Positions 24,451 to 32,918 of a DNA stretch of 64,000 nucleotides are shown here, piece after piece; position 1 is the stretch's first letter; each line of letters opens with the position of its first letter. This DNA comes from Arthrobacter sp. D5-1 (GTDB lineage: Bacteria; Actinomycetota; Actinomycetes; Actinomycetales; Micrococcaceae): NCBI RefSeq assembly GCF_017357425.1, contig NZ_CP014571.1:124001-188000 (forward strand), in the 5' to 3' direction. A program made the position numbers and the translations under genes. The notes beneath the pieces are model-generated. The model ran no database searches and was not told the origin of the DNA. It saw only the letters and a list, made by a program, of their open reading frames with translations.

Positions 24451-24708
24451 TCAGTGAGTGGGGTCCCGGTAGGCATGACGTATATCAGCGGCGCTCTTGG
24501 AACTATTCTCCTGGGATCGGGAGAGTTCCGCGGTCAAGCGTCGCTGGCGCCATAGCCGCACTTCATTGATGAAGAACGGGAGGGAACCCCATACGGTGAA
24601 GCCGATCTTCCATTCGGGCGTCAAGTCACCGGTGGTCAGCATTATCACCACTCCGAGGATGAGTAACAGCAGGTATGGGACCCTGAAGTTCTTGATGTTC
24701 TCTTTCAT
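24451..24708 (-). CDS. Small two-helix membrane protein, paralogue of the one at 16333
   Basis: 85 residues from ATG 24708: basic N terminus MKENIKNFR, two helices (VPYLLLLILGVVIMLTT and WKIGFTVWGSLPFFI), then NEVRLWRQRRLTAEL and a tail with DIRHAYRDPTH. It shares with the peptide at 16333-16557 the length, the F-x-INEV exit from helix 2, a charged linker and the HAYRD ending. It starts 8 bp after the stop of the secreted protein gene, so the two are an operon. By analogy with toxin/immunity pairs it may protect against that secreted protein or its membrane segment; this is inference. Confidence 0.72.
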   Translation of the reverse strand: MKENIKNFRVPYLLLLILGVVIMLTTGDLTPEWKIGFTVWGSLPFFINEVRLWRQRRLTAELSRSQENSSKSAADIRHAYRDPTH

Positions 24709-24716
24709 GGTGGCCC

Positions 24717-25601
24717 CTATTGGCAGTCGCGTGCGGGCTGGACCGTTTGGCCGCCTCGGCCAGTAACGGGGAATCCATAGCAGGTGGTGGCGTTCAGTCC
24801 GTTGGAGGCCCACATTGAGGAGATGTGCCTCATGACGTCTTTCGCTCCGGAGAATCCAACAATTCCGCAGACCATGGCGAAGATACGTCCAGGGATTCCG
24901 CCAACCAGCGAAAGCATGCAGCCGCCGCCGGCGCCTGCAGCCAGGATCGTGCCAAGGCTCGCACCGATGGCGTGGGCTTCATAACCCCACATAGCGATGA
25001 TGGGGTATGGAATCCATTGGATACTCGGATCGGCAACGATGGGGTACTGAGCCCCTTCGGTGTTTACGTGCTGGATTAGTGTCCTGCCAACGATTTCGTA
25101 GTTAGTAGCTAGTTTCTTACCGTTCGCATCCAAAGCCCAGGGGGATTTGATGAACGGGTACAGAAGGCTTGACTCGCTGTCTTTGAGAAGTACTGAGCCG
25201 TCGGTCTGCAGGAACGGCGTGTAGCCATCCGGGATTTCCAAGTCGAAAAAGGCCTTATCACCGTGCCGTAGAACGGTCATCAGGCTTGATGAATCATCAC
25301 CGATTTTCGACACGGAATCATCTTCATCCTGCGCCTTGATTGCCACATCAACCTGTTTGCCTGTGGCACCTGTTCCTTCCGGGGCCGGTAGTGCCCCTGC
25401 GATCGCCGGAGCGCTTCCGGTAATGGAGTCCTTTGGAACCAAGCCGTCATCGGCCTTTAACGCTTCATTCGCGATCGAAACAGCCGAGTCGTTAGTCGCT
25501 TCGTTTGCTTCCCCAGGCGACGCCTGCGCTGGTAGGCTCCCCGCGCTGAGGATCAGAGAAATTGCGATAGCAACGCCGGCCGGGCGTGCAAAGCTAAACA
25601 T
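24717..25601 (-). CDS. Secreted protein with a Gly-rich hydrophobic C-terminal domain
   Basis: 294 residues. The signal peptide has its core AIAISLILSAG and an AQA cleavage site at about residue 27. An acidic, Ala/Ser-rich linker follows, then a beta-rich domain (FFDLEIPDGYTPFLQTDGSV), then IVADPSIQW. The C terminus is a glycine-zipper-like stretch (IGASLGTILAAGAGGGCML and ISLE-type helices including GRIFAMVCGIVGFSGA) with four Cys, all in this domain. Many actinobacterial secreted proteins share the VADPS-x-x-W turn before a variable hydrophobic end, but the family function is unknown. The adjacent two-helix peptide and shared promoter motif raise the possibility of a second antimicrobial. 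Confidence 0.72.
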   Translation of the reverse strand: MFSFARPAGVAIAISLILSAGSLPAQASPGEANEATNDSAVSIANEALKADDGLVPKDSITGSAPAIAGALPAPEGTGATGKQVDVAIKAQDEDDSVSKIGDDSSSLMTVLRHGDKAFFDLEIPDGYTPFLQTDGSVLLKDSESSLLYPFIKSPWALDANGKKLATNYEIVGRTLIQHVNTEGAQYPIVADPSIQWIPYPIIAMWGYEAHAIGASLGTILAAGAGGGCMLSLVGGIPGRIFAMVCGIVGFSGAKDVMRHISSMWASNGLNATTCYGFPVTGRGGQTVQPARDCQ

Positions 25602-25691
25602 CGACTTTTTTCAAAAAACTCTCCCCCATGTGCCGGGGTGGGTTGATTCCCGCGCTGCCGGAACTCACACCCTTTACGTTTTTCACGCAGT

Positions 25692-25706
25692 TGTAAAGTC
25701 AAGCGC
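25692..25706 (-). promoter_or_regulatory. Shared motif upstream of the secreted-protein operon
   Basis: Minus strand CGCGCTTGACTTTAC, matching the CGCTTGACTTGACA seen at 22126 and 25985. No good -10 box is seen at the right spacing, so it may be an activator or alternative-sigma site rather than a plain -35. Confidence 0.4.
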
Positions 25707-25900
25707 GTATGAGCGATTGATGGTCCGCTTACGGTACACAATCGCAGTGCAGACGACTTCTGTAGTCAGCGGTGGCGTCTTTTGAAATGGGATGGCTTGC
25801 AATATCCACTTTGGGTCTCCCGGTTCTAGAAGCAGCACGCCCCTTCTAGCTCTACGGGATGCGACAGTAACAGCGGACGCTGCCGCACGAGCTGGCTTGG

Positions 25901-25926
25901 TGTTCCACTTCTAAGGAAGTGGGACA
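25901..25926. repeat. Dispersed near-palindrome, copy 4
   Basis: Left arm TGTTCCACTTC, centre TA, right arm AGGAAGTGGGACA, followed by TCCGGCTG. Copy 6 is followed by the similar TCCGACTG. Confidence 0.75.
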
Positions 25927-25984
25927 TCCGGCTGGGAAGCCCTGAACGCGACCTGACCTTCGGAGACCGCGCCAAGAGAAAGGG

Positions 25985-25998
25985 CGCTTGACTTGACA
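25985..25998 (+). promoter_or_regulatory. Shared CGCTTGACTTGACA motif upstream of the secreted peptide at 26113
   Basis: Identical over 14 bp to the minus-strand motif at 22126-22139. A weak GAGACT lies 17 bp after TTGACA. Probably part of the promoter of the 26113 gene. Confidence 0.5.
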
Positions 25999-26112
25999 AA
26001 GGATAGCGGTCACTTGAGACTCGGAACGGCTTCGCGGTGTGATCGCCAACACATTCTTGGGGCGGGTGTGATGCCAGTAATTCACTAAAAATTCTGGGGA
26101 AGGAATTACGAC

Positions 26113-26493
26113 ATGCGTAAATCACGATTGGCTCTTTCCGGCGCTGCAGCCGCGGGTGCTATTGCAATCTCGGGGCTGGCCACGGCGCCGATGGCCTCCG
26201 CCAGTGCAGCGGCTTCGGTGACCGGGTCCTACGCCTACTACAACTCGTCCACTAACGTCCTAACGAGCCGGGACACCCGCGTAGATGGCGTCTCATCTGT
26301 GGCGCAGCTCAGGTATGTTTCGAACGGGACTACCTACATTGCGACGCTGACCAACAGTCAGGGAAGCGGCGAGCAGGCCCAAGCTCAAAGCAGCGGCCTG
26401 CGAGGGACCGTTTACGTCCGGGCGTGCCTTAACAACCGAAGCGCCGGCACTGGCATCTATGGTTGCTCAGGTTGGGTGGCTTCGGCAGCCTAG
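26113..26493 (+). CDS. Small secreted protein, unknown function
   Basis: 126 residues with ribosome site GGGGAAGGAA before ATG 26113. The signal peptide (MRKSRLALSGAAAAGAIAIS, cleavage after ASA) leaves about 95 residues rich in Ser, Thr and Tyr: AASVTGSYAYYNSS, SVAQLRYVSNGTTYIATL and a C-terminal loop with two Cys (VRACLNNRSAGTGIYGCSGW) that could form a disulphide ring. The pattern suggests a small beta-sandwich. No family is recognised. It shares its upstream motif with the bacteriocin-associated operon, so it may be co-regulated with it. Confidence 0.72.
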   Translation: MRKSRLALSGAAAAGAIAISGLATAPMASASAAASVTGSYAYYNSSTNVLTSRDTRVDGVSSVAQLRYVSNGTTYIATLTNSQGSGEQAQAQSSGLRGTVYVRACLNNRSAGTGIYGCSGWVASAA

Positions 26494-26500
26494 GAAGATC

Positions 26501-26546
26501 AATAAGAGGATGGGGATAACGCACTGTCTATCCCCATCCTCTTATT
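26501..26546. terminator. Strong hairpin terminator
   Basis: AATAAGAGGATGGGGATA (26501-26518) pairs perfectly over 18 bp with TATCCCCATCCTCTTATT (26529-26546). It follows the secreted peptide stop by 7 bp. Confidence 0.85.
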
Positions 26547-26655
26547 GTCTAAGTCGCGGCACTGATGGGGGCTATCGACTGACGCACTCATCGCCCCTAG
26601 CCCCACCCCCTCAGGCTTCCTCTGAAAACTGAGCGGCCAGCCCCGTAACCTGCCT

Positions 26656-26680
26656 TGTCCTGGTTCCAAGGACGGGGGAC
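26656..26680. repeat. Dispersed near-palindrome, copy 5 (degenerate)
   Basis: TTGTCCTGGTTCC-AA-GGACGGGGGAC keeps the GTCC...TTCCAAGGA...GGGAC plan of the family. It lies between the secreted peptide and the broken hydrolase gene. Confidence 0.45.
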
Positions 26681-26743
26681 TGGCCTCAGGGTCTGGCAGT
26701 GTGGGGTTCGTGGGTTTTCCTTTTGCGGGGGCAGGATGGTGGC

Positions 26744-27572
26744 ATGTTTGAGGGTTTCGAGGAACGCCACATCGACGTCGGGTCGTGCAGTCTGTTTGTC
26801 CGTTATGGTGGCGAAGGCCCACCGGTTCTGTTGCTTCACGGGCATCCGCGCACGTCCGCTACATGGCATCGGGTCGCTCCTCAACTGTTGAACGCGGGAT
26901 TCTGTGTCGTTTGCCCCGACCTCCCGGGTTACGGACAGTCGAGCAAACCGGCCCCGACAGTGGACCATGCAGCCCATTCAAAGCGCGCGACCGCCCGGCA
27001 CATGGTCGCACTTATGGCGGAACTGGGTCACGAGCAATTTAGGCTCGTGGGACATGACCGGGGCAGCTACACTGCGCTGCGACTGGTCTTGGATTATCCC
27101 GGAATGGTCTCCAAGGTCGCGCTGCTCGATTGCATCCCCATCAGTGAGCATCTAGCCAGGGCCGATGCGAGGTTCGCTACAAAGTGGTGGCATTGGTTCT
27201 TCTACGCCCAACCAGATACCGGACAGCTGGTATGGCGGGAGCGCGGCGGCAATGGGGCAGGAAAACTACGATGAGTGGCGCAGGGCGATCCATAACCCGG
27301 ACACGGTGCGGGCCATGCTTGAAGATTACCGGGCGGGCGTGACCATCGACCGGCAGCATGAGGAAGCCGACAGGCAGGCGGGAAGGGCAGTTACCGTGCC
27401 CCTGTTGCTGCTCTGGTCGCTCCGGGACGACCTTGTAGATCTCTACGGCGATCCGCTCAGGGTCTGGGAGCGGTGGGCGATCGATGCTCGCGGCTACGGC
27501 ATCGATTCAGGGCACCACATGGCCGAGGAAGTCCCGGACGAGTTATCCTCCGCCTTGCTGGGATTCCTTTAA
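26744..27572 (+). pseudogene. Alpha/beta hydrolase (haloacetate dehalogenase-like), frameshifted
   Basis: The first frame from ATG 26744 gives the N-terminal half: VLLLHGHPRTSATWHRVAPQ with the oxyanion HGHP, and LVGHDRGSYTALRL with nucleophile Asp in GHDRG, as in fluoroacetate dehalogenases. After FFYAQPDTG (about 27220) it runs out of frame. The second half continues in another frame as DSWYGGSAAAMGQENYDEWR through VLLLW-like PLLLLWSLRDD and the catalytic His in IDSGHHMAEEVPDEL. Between them the usual 8-12 residues of the family are missing, so a small non-triplet deletion near 27215-27230 is likely. A sequencing error is less likely but possible. Confidence 0.8.
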
Positions 27573-27974
27573 CTGCACCGTTCCGTTCTGCAACTGAAAA
27601 GAAGGCTGGAACGAAATGGCACGTCCTTTGACTATGGGGGAGAACCTCACCGCGGACGCATGGTCCATCCAAGGGCAACTTCCCCGCTGGGCAAGGGGCA
27701 TCTATGAGGAACGCCCAAATGTCTCGGACGTCAGTGTCCCGGTTCCACGGAAATGGCACATCCGACTGCACCGCCAATATCGGGTGACGAGCCTGTCTTG
27801 TAACTAACGATGATCACCGATCTCGAAACACTTAGTCGCAAGTCTCGCCGGGGTTCAGAATGGCAAGCTGCGCAGGGGAGCAGAGCTACATCAGTGAGAC
27901 GTCTCTTTATCCCAAGGGTTACGAGATGTGAGCTACCGCCAGGTCTCATTGGCTGGTTAGACTCGGGCGGTGAG
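27573..27974. other. Intergenic stretch before the IS21-family element
   Basis: About 400 bp. A 63-codon frame at 27616-27807 starts MARPLTMGENLTADAW but runs through palindrome copy 6 and matches nothing I know; it may be the remains of a gene. Nothing else is seen. Confidence 0.4.
27735..27760. repeat. Dispersed near-palindrome, copy 6
   Basis: Left arm TGTCCCGGTTCC and right arm GGAAATGGCACA around AC. It lies between the broken hydrolase gene and the IS21-family element. Confidence 0.6.
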
Positions 27975-28168
27975 TGTTAGCGGCCATGAAAAACTGCCCA
28001 TAGGCGGCCACGAAAGTGCCCACTGACGGCCAGTAAAACTGCCCGATGGTGGCCATGAGATCTGCCCACTTCCTTACTGAACCGACCGCGTCTTAAGCGG
28101 TGGGAGCCTCTCCCTGGGGTTTGATGACGGTGTCTAAGCGCACCAAGCGAACCAGGAAGAGGCCCTGT

Positions 28169-29722
28169 ATGAAGTCTGACGGAGAAATCATGGAAATTCT
28201 TGCTGCCTACGACCTGACCGGATCGTTGCGCGCCACTGCGGAGCTCACGGGCTGCTCGCACCACACTGTTGCCAAACACGTGACCGCCCGGGACGCAGGC
28301 CGGCCGATCGGGGAACCGACGGCACGGGGCCGGGTCACCGACCCGTTCCTGCCCAAGATCGAAGAATGGGTGGAAGCCTCCAAGGGCCGGATCCGCGCTG
28401 ACAAGGCCCACGAGAAGCTCCTCGCTCTGGGCTATGCGGGTTCGGAGCGCTCCACCCGCCGGGCGATTGCGCAGGTCAAGGACGCGTGGCGGCTGGGCCA
28501 CACCCGCGTCCATCGGCCGTGGATCACTGAACCTGGGATGTGGTTGCAGTACGACTTCGGCGACGGGCCACGGATCGGCGGGGTGAAGACGATCCTGTTC
28601 GTGGCGTGGCTGGCGTTCTCACGCTTCCGCATCGTGATCCCGCTCAAGGACAGGACGGCGCCGAGCGTGTTCGCGGCCCTGGACCGGTGCTTCCGGATCC
28701 TCGGCGGAGCACCGACCTATGTCCTCACGGACAACGAGAAGACCGTGACCACCTCCCACGTTGCCGGGGTCCCGGTGCGGAACCAGCAGACCCTGGACTT
28801 CGCCCGGCACTACGGGGTGACCGTGCTGACCTGCCAGCCCGCGGACCCGGCCACCAAAGGCGGGGTGGAAGCGTCCGTGAAGCTCGCCAAGGCCGACCTC
28901 GTGCCCAAAGACACCAACCTCCGCGACGAATACGCCACCTTCGCCGAGCTCGAGGCCGCCTGCACGGCGTTCATGGACGAGGTCAATCACCGTGAGCACC
29001 GGACGACGCGGCGCAAACCCGCAGCCATGCTCGCCGAGGAAGCCCCGCGGCTGCACCGTATCCCGGACACCGCCCACACGGTCGCCTTCGGACTCGCCCG
29101 CATGGTTCCGGAGAACACCCCAATGGTCACCTTCGAAAACGCCCAGTACTCCGTCCCGGCCCACCTGCTCGGAGCCCGGGTGTTCGTCCGCACCCACGGG
29201 ACCGGGCCCGGCGAGCAGGTCATCATCGTCCACCACGGCACTGCAGGGCCCGTCGAAGTCGCCCGCCATGATCGGGCCCGGCCCGGCAGTCCCGCCATCA
29301 ACGACGAACACTTCCCGGGAACCCGGACCAGGGTCCCCGGCGATTACGAGGTCAGGGCCCGCAGCGCGGACGAGGCAGCGTTCCTGGCCATCGGCGAAGG
29401 CGCCAGGACCTGGCTGATGGAGGCCGCCGCGGCCGGGACCGCACGGATCAACGTGAAAATGGCAGAAGCCGTCACGCTGGCCAAAATCGCCGGCACCGAC
29501 CAGGTCGACCGGGCCCTGGGCGACGCCGCACTACATGGCCGGTTCGCGCACCAGGACCTCGCCTCGATCCTGAACGCCAACATCCGCCGCACGACCACCC
29601 ACGCGGCCAACGAAGCCACCTCCCTGACTCAGGGAACCGGCGCGTGGGCCGCGATCGGCAACCCGACCCTGAACACCACAACCAACACCACGACCAAAAT
29701 CACGCCGGAGGAGGCCCGATGA
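28169..29722 (+). CDS. istA: IS21-family transposase IstA
   Basis: 517 residues from ATG 28169; an upstream in-frame start at 28100 is possible but lacks a ribosome site. N-terminal helix-turn-helix (LRATAELTGCSHHTVAKHVT) for end binding, DDE integrase core with QYDFGDGPRIGG and YVLTDNEKTV (two catalytic Asp) and FMDEVNHREHRTTRRKPA after the third acidic residue, and a C-terminal beta-barrel. The frame is intact. It ends with an ATGA overlap into istB. Confidence 0.95.
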   Translation: MKSDGEIMEILAAYDLTGSLRATAELTGCSHHTVAKHVTARDAGRPIGEPTARGRVTDPFLPKIEEWVEASKGRIRADKAHEKLLALGYAGSERSTRRAIAQVKDAWRLGHTRVHRPWITEPGMWLQYDFGDGPRIGGVKTILFVAWLAFSRFRIVIPLKDRTAPSVFAALDRCFRILGGAPTYVLTDNEKTVTTSHVAGVPVRNQQTLDFARHYGVTVLTCQPADPATKGGVEASVKLAKADLVPKDTNLRDEYATFAELEAACTAFMDEVNHREHRTTRRKPAAMLAEEAPRLHRIPDTAHTVAFGLARMVPENTPMVTFENAQYSVPAHLLGARVFVRTHGTGPGEQVIIVHHGTAGPVEVARHDRARPGSPAINDEHFPGTRTRVPGDYEVRARSADEAAFLAIGEGARTWLMEAAAAGTARINVKMAEAVTLAKIAGTDQVDRALGDAALHGRFAHQDLASILNANIRRTTTHAANEATSLTQGTGAWAAIGNPTLNTTTNTTTKITPEEAR

Positions 29723-30507
29723 GCCCCGTCACCACAGCCAACACCGCCGCTCCGCCGTTGCCGGCGGACCTGGAAGCCCTTATGCGGTCCCTGAAAATGC
29801 CCCACGCCCGTGCACTGGCACCGGACCTGATCGCGACCGCCCGCGCCCAGCGGTGGGAACCAACCGAGGTCATCAAAGCACTCTTCACCGAGGAAGCCGC
29901 CGGTCGGGCCCGGTCCATGCTCGCTTCCCGCCGCAAAGCAGCAGGCTTCCCGACCGGGAAGACCTTCGAGGCGTGGGACCCTGCAGCGTCCTCCATCCCT
30001 GCCCCGACCCAGCAGGCCCTCCGGACCCTGGAATGGATCACCCGCAGGGAAAACCTCGTCGTCTGCGGGCCCTCCGGGACCGGGAAGACGTTCTTCCTCG
30101 AAGCCCTCGGCCAGCAGGCCGTTGAAGCCGGAATGCGGGTCGCCTGGTTCAGGCTCGAAGACCTCGGCGTCCTGATCCGCGCCCACCGAACCGACGACAG
30201 CGTCACCCGGGCCGTGGCCAGGATTCTCCGCGCGGAGCTCGTGGTCATTGACGATATTGGCCTGTTGCCGGTGGCCACGGACGCCGCCGAAGGTCTCTAC
30301 CGGGTCGTGGACGCAGCCTACGAAAAACGGTCCATCGCGATCAGCTCCAACCTCCACCCCGCCGGATTCGACGAGCTCATGCCCAAAACCCTCGCAACCG
30401 CCACCGTTGACCGGCTGCTGCACCACGCCCACGTCTGTCAGACCAGCGGCGATTCCGTCCGCCTCACCCAGGCCCTCGCCGGGAAAGGAGTAACCCGACT
30501 GAACTGA
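29719..30507 (+). CDS. istB: IS21-family helper ATPase IstB
   Basis: 262 residues. AAA+ ATPase that regulates target choice and activates IstA. Walker A GPSGTGKTFF, Walker B LVVIDDIGLL, sensor-like ISSNLHPAGFDELM, and the C-terminal HHAHVC segment are intact. ATG 29719 overlaps the istA stop in ATGA; a longer in-frame extension to 29644 lies inside istA and is rejected. Confidence 0.95.
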   Translation: MSPVTTANTAAPPLPADLEALMRSLKMPHARALAPDLIATARAQRWEPTEVIKALFTEEAAGRARSMLASRRKAAGFPTGKTFEAWDPAASSIPAPTQQALRTLEWITRRENLVVCGPSGTGKTFFLEALGQQAVEAGMRVAWFRLEDLGVLIRAHRTDDSVTRAVARILRAELVVIDDIGLLPVATDAAEGLYRVVDAAYEKRSIAISSNLHPAGFDELMPKTLATATVDRLLHHAHVCQTSGDSVRLTQALAGKGVTRLN

Positions 30508-30856
30508 TCAACCCCACGATGGCCAATCCCGCCGAACCAATCAGTGGGCAGATCTGTTGGCCATCACCGGGCAGTTTTACTGGCCACCAGCGGGCACTTT
30601 TAGTGGCCGTCCATGGGCAGAAACAACTGGCCATTGACAGGTGAGAGCTGCCGCAATTTTGGCGTTTCCTCGCCGCTGCTTCAGGGCGCTCCTGTCATTG
30701 CGGGGGTTGCATGAGTCGAAACTCATTTCCATCCAACTCTCATTGTCACGGGTTCTCTACCGGAGGAGACTGAGGCGACGGCATCCCATCTCGGACCGCC
30801 TGCGAGGCCACCCGGCTGCGGGGCCTCACAGTAGCTTGTAGTGGCCTGGTGGATCA

Positions 30857-31645
30857 ATGAGTTCCATGACACCCATCGAAAAGGCCGCTCAGCGGTCACG
30901 CTATCTCTTGCCCTTGCTGACTATCGCACTGATTGGATGTCTCGGCGGGTGCGAGTATGAGTCCGACGACGCATCCCTGCCGTCTGCCAGTTCTCCGATG
31001 ACGGAGGCTCGCACGGTCCCGCCGCTGCCTGAGAGTCGCGACCCTCGCACGGTCCCGCCGCTGCCGAAGAGTGGCGATATCGACGCCGGCACATATCTAG
31101 TCCCCGTCGACGGCTACAAGGAGCCTTTCGAGATCACCGTTCCAGGCGGCTGGTCTGCTCTCGACGGCAATAGCCTGGGCAAGGATGACCCGGATCACCC
31201 GGCTGAATGGGCCGTCCACCTGACCCTTGGGTCCGCGTTCTATGTGTCGATGGACGCATGCAACTGGAGGGGTGCCCTTGCCGATGTCGGTCCTGCGGAC
31301 TGGGCCTTCACTAGGGCTATGGCGGCGCAGTCATCAACGGCAAGCACTCCTCCTGTCAAGATCATGGTGGGCGATTACCCCGGCTTCGAGTTCGACCACT
31401 CCGTCGAGGGCGACGTGGACATCCCGGCCTGCGACAGCGGCAAGTTCTGCATCCACTCAGAAATGATGTACCACTGCACACACTGGTACTCGACTCAGAA
31501 TGAACACGAGACCTACCGGGTGGTCGACGTGGAGGGCCGACGGGCTGTCGTTGCGGTGGGCTATATCGACGAATCGATCAATCCGGAGCTGATAAGAGAG
31601 GCGCGCGCCGTTTTCGACTCGATCGTGTTCAGGTCCTTCAAATGA
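30857..31645 (+). CDS. Putative lipoprotein, unknown function
   Basis: 262 residues. A hydrophobic N-terminal signal (YLLPLLTIALIG) ends in a lipobox, either LIGC (Cys28) or LGGC (Cys32). Then comes a Ser/Pro-rich linker with a duplicated RTVPPLPES/K element (residues about 50-72), then a globular domain beginning YLVPVDGYKEPFEITVPGGW and ending VFDSIVFRSF, the ending typical of actinobacterial proteins that resemble a PsbP/LpqN-like fold. Five or more Cys occur in the domain. It lies just downstream of the IS21 element, and the 210 bp between show no gene. Confidence 0.75.
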   Translation: MSSMTPIEKAAQRSRYLLPLLTIALIGCLGGCEYESDDASLPSASSPMTEARTVPPLPESRDPRTVPPLPKSGDIDAGTYLVPVDGYKEPFEITVPGGWSALDGNSLGKDDPDHPAEWAVHLTLGSAFYVSMDACNWRGALADVGPADWAFTRAMAAQSSTASTPPVKIMVGDYPGFEFDHSVEGDVDIPACDSGKFCIHSEMMYHCTHWYSTQNEHETYRVVDVEGRRAVVAVGYIDESINPELIREARAVFDSIVFRSFK

Positions 31646-31985
31646 CCAGCTGATCCGATAGGCGATCCCGCCCGCGGTCTCCGACTCCTTCTCTGAACCC
31701 ACCGGGGTGTCTCATAGGCTCTGTGTCTCGAAACGCTGGGGTTTCGAGGCGAGTTCGAGCGGGCGCCGGAGGAGGTTGCCTGCTGGCCCCGCACTAGCCC
31801 TGGGTGAGTGATTCGAGGCGACACGGAGCGGCGCAAGAAAACCGCCATTTATCGCCAACATTCACATTCTCGCGACTCCTGACTGATGGGGGAGTGTCCC
31901 GCTAATGGTGTCCCACTTCTAAGCGGCTTAGGGGCGCTGCCGCGCCGAACGCGGACGCTGTACGCGTCCAGATGGTGCTGGTGGG
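31646..31985. other. Intergenic stretch with palindrome copy 7
   Basis: 340 bp without a gene between the convergent lipoprotein and SDR genes. It holds GTGTCCCACTTCTAAGC (31908-31924), the left arm and centre of the dispersed palindrome, with the right arm degraded. Confidence 0.5.
31908..31930. repeat. Dispersed near-palindrome, copy 7 (right arm lost)
   Basis: GTGTCCCACTTC and TAAG match copies 2 and 4; the following GCGGCTTA no longer pairs. A short GTGTCCC 14 bp upstream may be another fragment. Confidence 0.5.
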
Positions 31986-32759
31986 TTAGAGGTTGGTGCC
32001 GCCGGTGGCGTCGATCTTCTGCCCGGTGATCCAGCGCGCTTCGTCGGAAGCAAGGAAAGCTACGACGCTTGCGATATCGTCGGGCTGGCCCACTCGACCC
32101 AGGGCGCTGCTGGCAGCTACCCCGGCCTGGGCTTCGTCGTTTCCGCGGAGCCAACCAGCGTTGATGTCGGTGTCCACGACACCCGGAGCGACCGAATTCA
32201 CCGTGATTTCCCTGGGCCCGAGGTGTTTGGCGAGAGTCAGGGTAAAGGCCTCAATCGCGCCCTTGGTGAGGGCGTAGCCAATGATTTCCGGGAACGCTAT
32301 GCGGGTCACGCCGGAGGAGATGTTGACGATGCGGCCCCCGTCAGCGATCCGGGTCAGCCCTTCCTTGACGATGAAGTAGGGTGCGTTGACGTTAACGGCC
32401 TGCTGGGTTAGGAAATCTTCCCGGCTGAAGTCTTCAATGGCCCCGCGCAGGGTGACCCCGGCATTGTTCACGAGGACGTGGATCGGCTGGTTCAAGGCGC
32501 CGGCTTCTGCAGCGGCTTTGTCGTAGGCGGCCCAAAAATCCTGTGCTGCGGTGTCGGCTCCAAGGTCTGCCTGGAAAGGGAAAGCCTTTCCTCCCGCAGC
32601 TTCGATGGAGGCCACCACCTCGGCGGCCGCCTTCCCGTCGTGTCCGTAGTGGACAGCAACAGTCAGGCCTGCGGTGGCAAGGCGGGAGGAGATTGCCGCA
32701 CCGATCCCTCGGCTGGCTCCGGTCACAACGGCGATGTGGTCTTTGTGTGTTTCGCTCAT
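31986..32759 (-). CDS. SDR-family oxidoreductase (FabG-like)
   Basis: 257 residues, classical short-chain dehydrogenase: cofactor motif TGASRGIGAAI near residue 14, NNAGVT near residue 98, catalytic Ser in NISSGV and YALTKGAIE with the Tyr-x-x-x-Lys pair, and VNSVAPGVVDTD. Start ATG 32759. The divergent TetR-type gene 160 bp away probably represses it. The substrate is unknown; this combination often handles small carbonyls or quinones. Confidence 0.92.
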   Translation of the reverse strand: MSETHKDHIAVVTGASRGIGAAISSRLATAGLTVAVHYGHDGKAAAEVVASIEAAGGKAFPFQADLGADTAAQDFWAAYDKAAAEAGALNQPIHVLVNNAGVTLRGAIEDFSREDFLTQQAVNVNAPYFIVKEGLTRIADGGRIVNISSGVTRIAFPEIIGYALTKGAIEAFTLTLAKHLGPREITVNSVAPGVVDTDINAGWLRGNDEAQAGVAASSALGRVGQPDDIASVVAFLASDEARWITGQKIDATGGTNL

Positions 32760-32918
32760 GAATGAGATACTTACATACGTTTAGCGATCACTACAAGAAA
32801 GATTTCGAAAACTTATTGTGGCGCTGACCACAGCATGAAAAACCACTCTCGTGGAGGCAGCCGGAATAGATGCCGGCTGCTGGGGGCTCTTCTTGAGAGG
32901 AACGACGAGAGGACGACG

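Larger units (their letters stand above)
25602..26112. other. Divergent control region between two secreted-protein genes
   Basis: 511 bp with no gene. It contains two copies of the shared TTGACTT motif pointing outward and palindrome copy 4. Both flanking transcripts would have leaders of about 80-110 nt. Confidence 0.5.
27975..30639 (+). mobile_element. IS21-family insertion sequence, complete
   Basis: 2665 bp. The left end begins TGTTAGCGGCCATGAAAAAC and the reverse complement of the right end begins TGTCAATGGCCAGTTGTTTC; both continue into TGCCCAT and GGCC. Several internal copies of a GGCCA...TGCCC box lie near each end, as usual for IS21. The 6-bp repeat GGTGAG flanks it on both sides (27969-27974, 30640-30645), consistent with a target duplication. 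It carries istA and istB, overlapping by 4 bp. Confidence 0.9.

Noticed and set aside
26113..26493. Lactococcin 972-type bacteriocin
   Set aside because: The secreted peptide has the right size, but the family's Gly/Trp-rich pattern is absent and it has only one Cys pair.
27616..27807. 63-codon ORF as a gene
   Set aside because: It runs through a copy of the dispersed palindrome, has no recognisable family and no clear conservation signal; kept only as a note for the intergenic stretch.
28619..30432. Long minus-strand ORFs opposite istA and istB
   Set aside because: They are shadows of strong GC-rich coding frames; the plus-strand products have complete IstA and IstB motifs.
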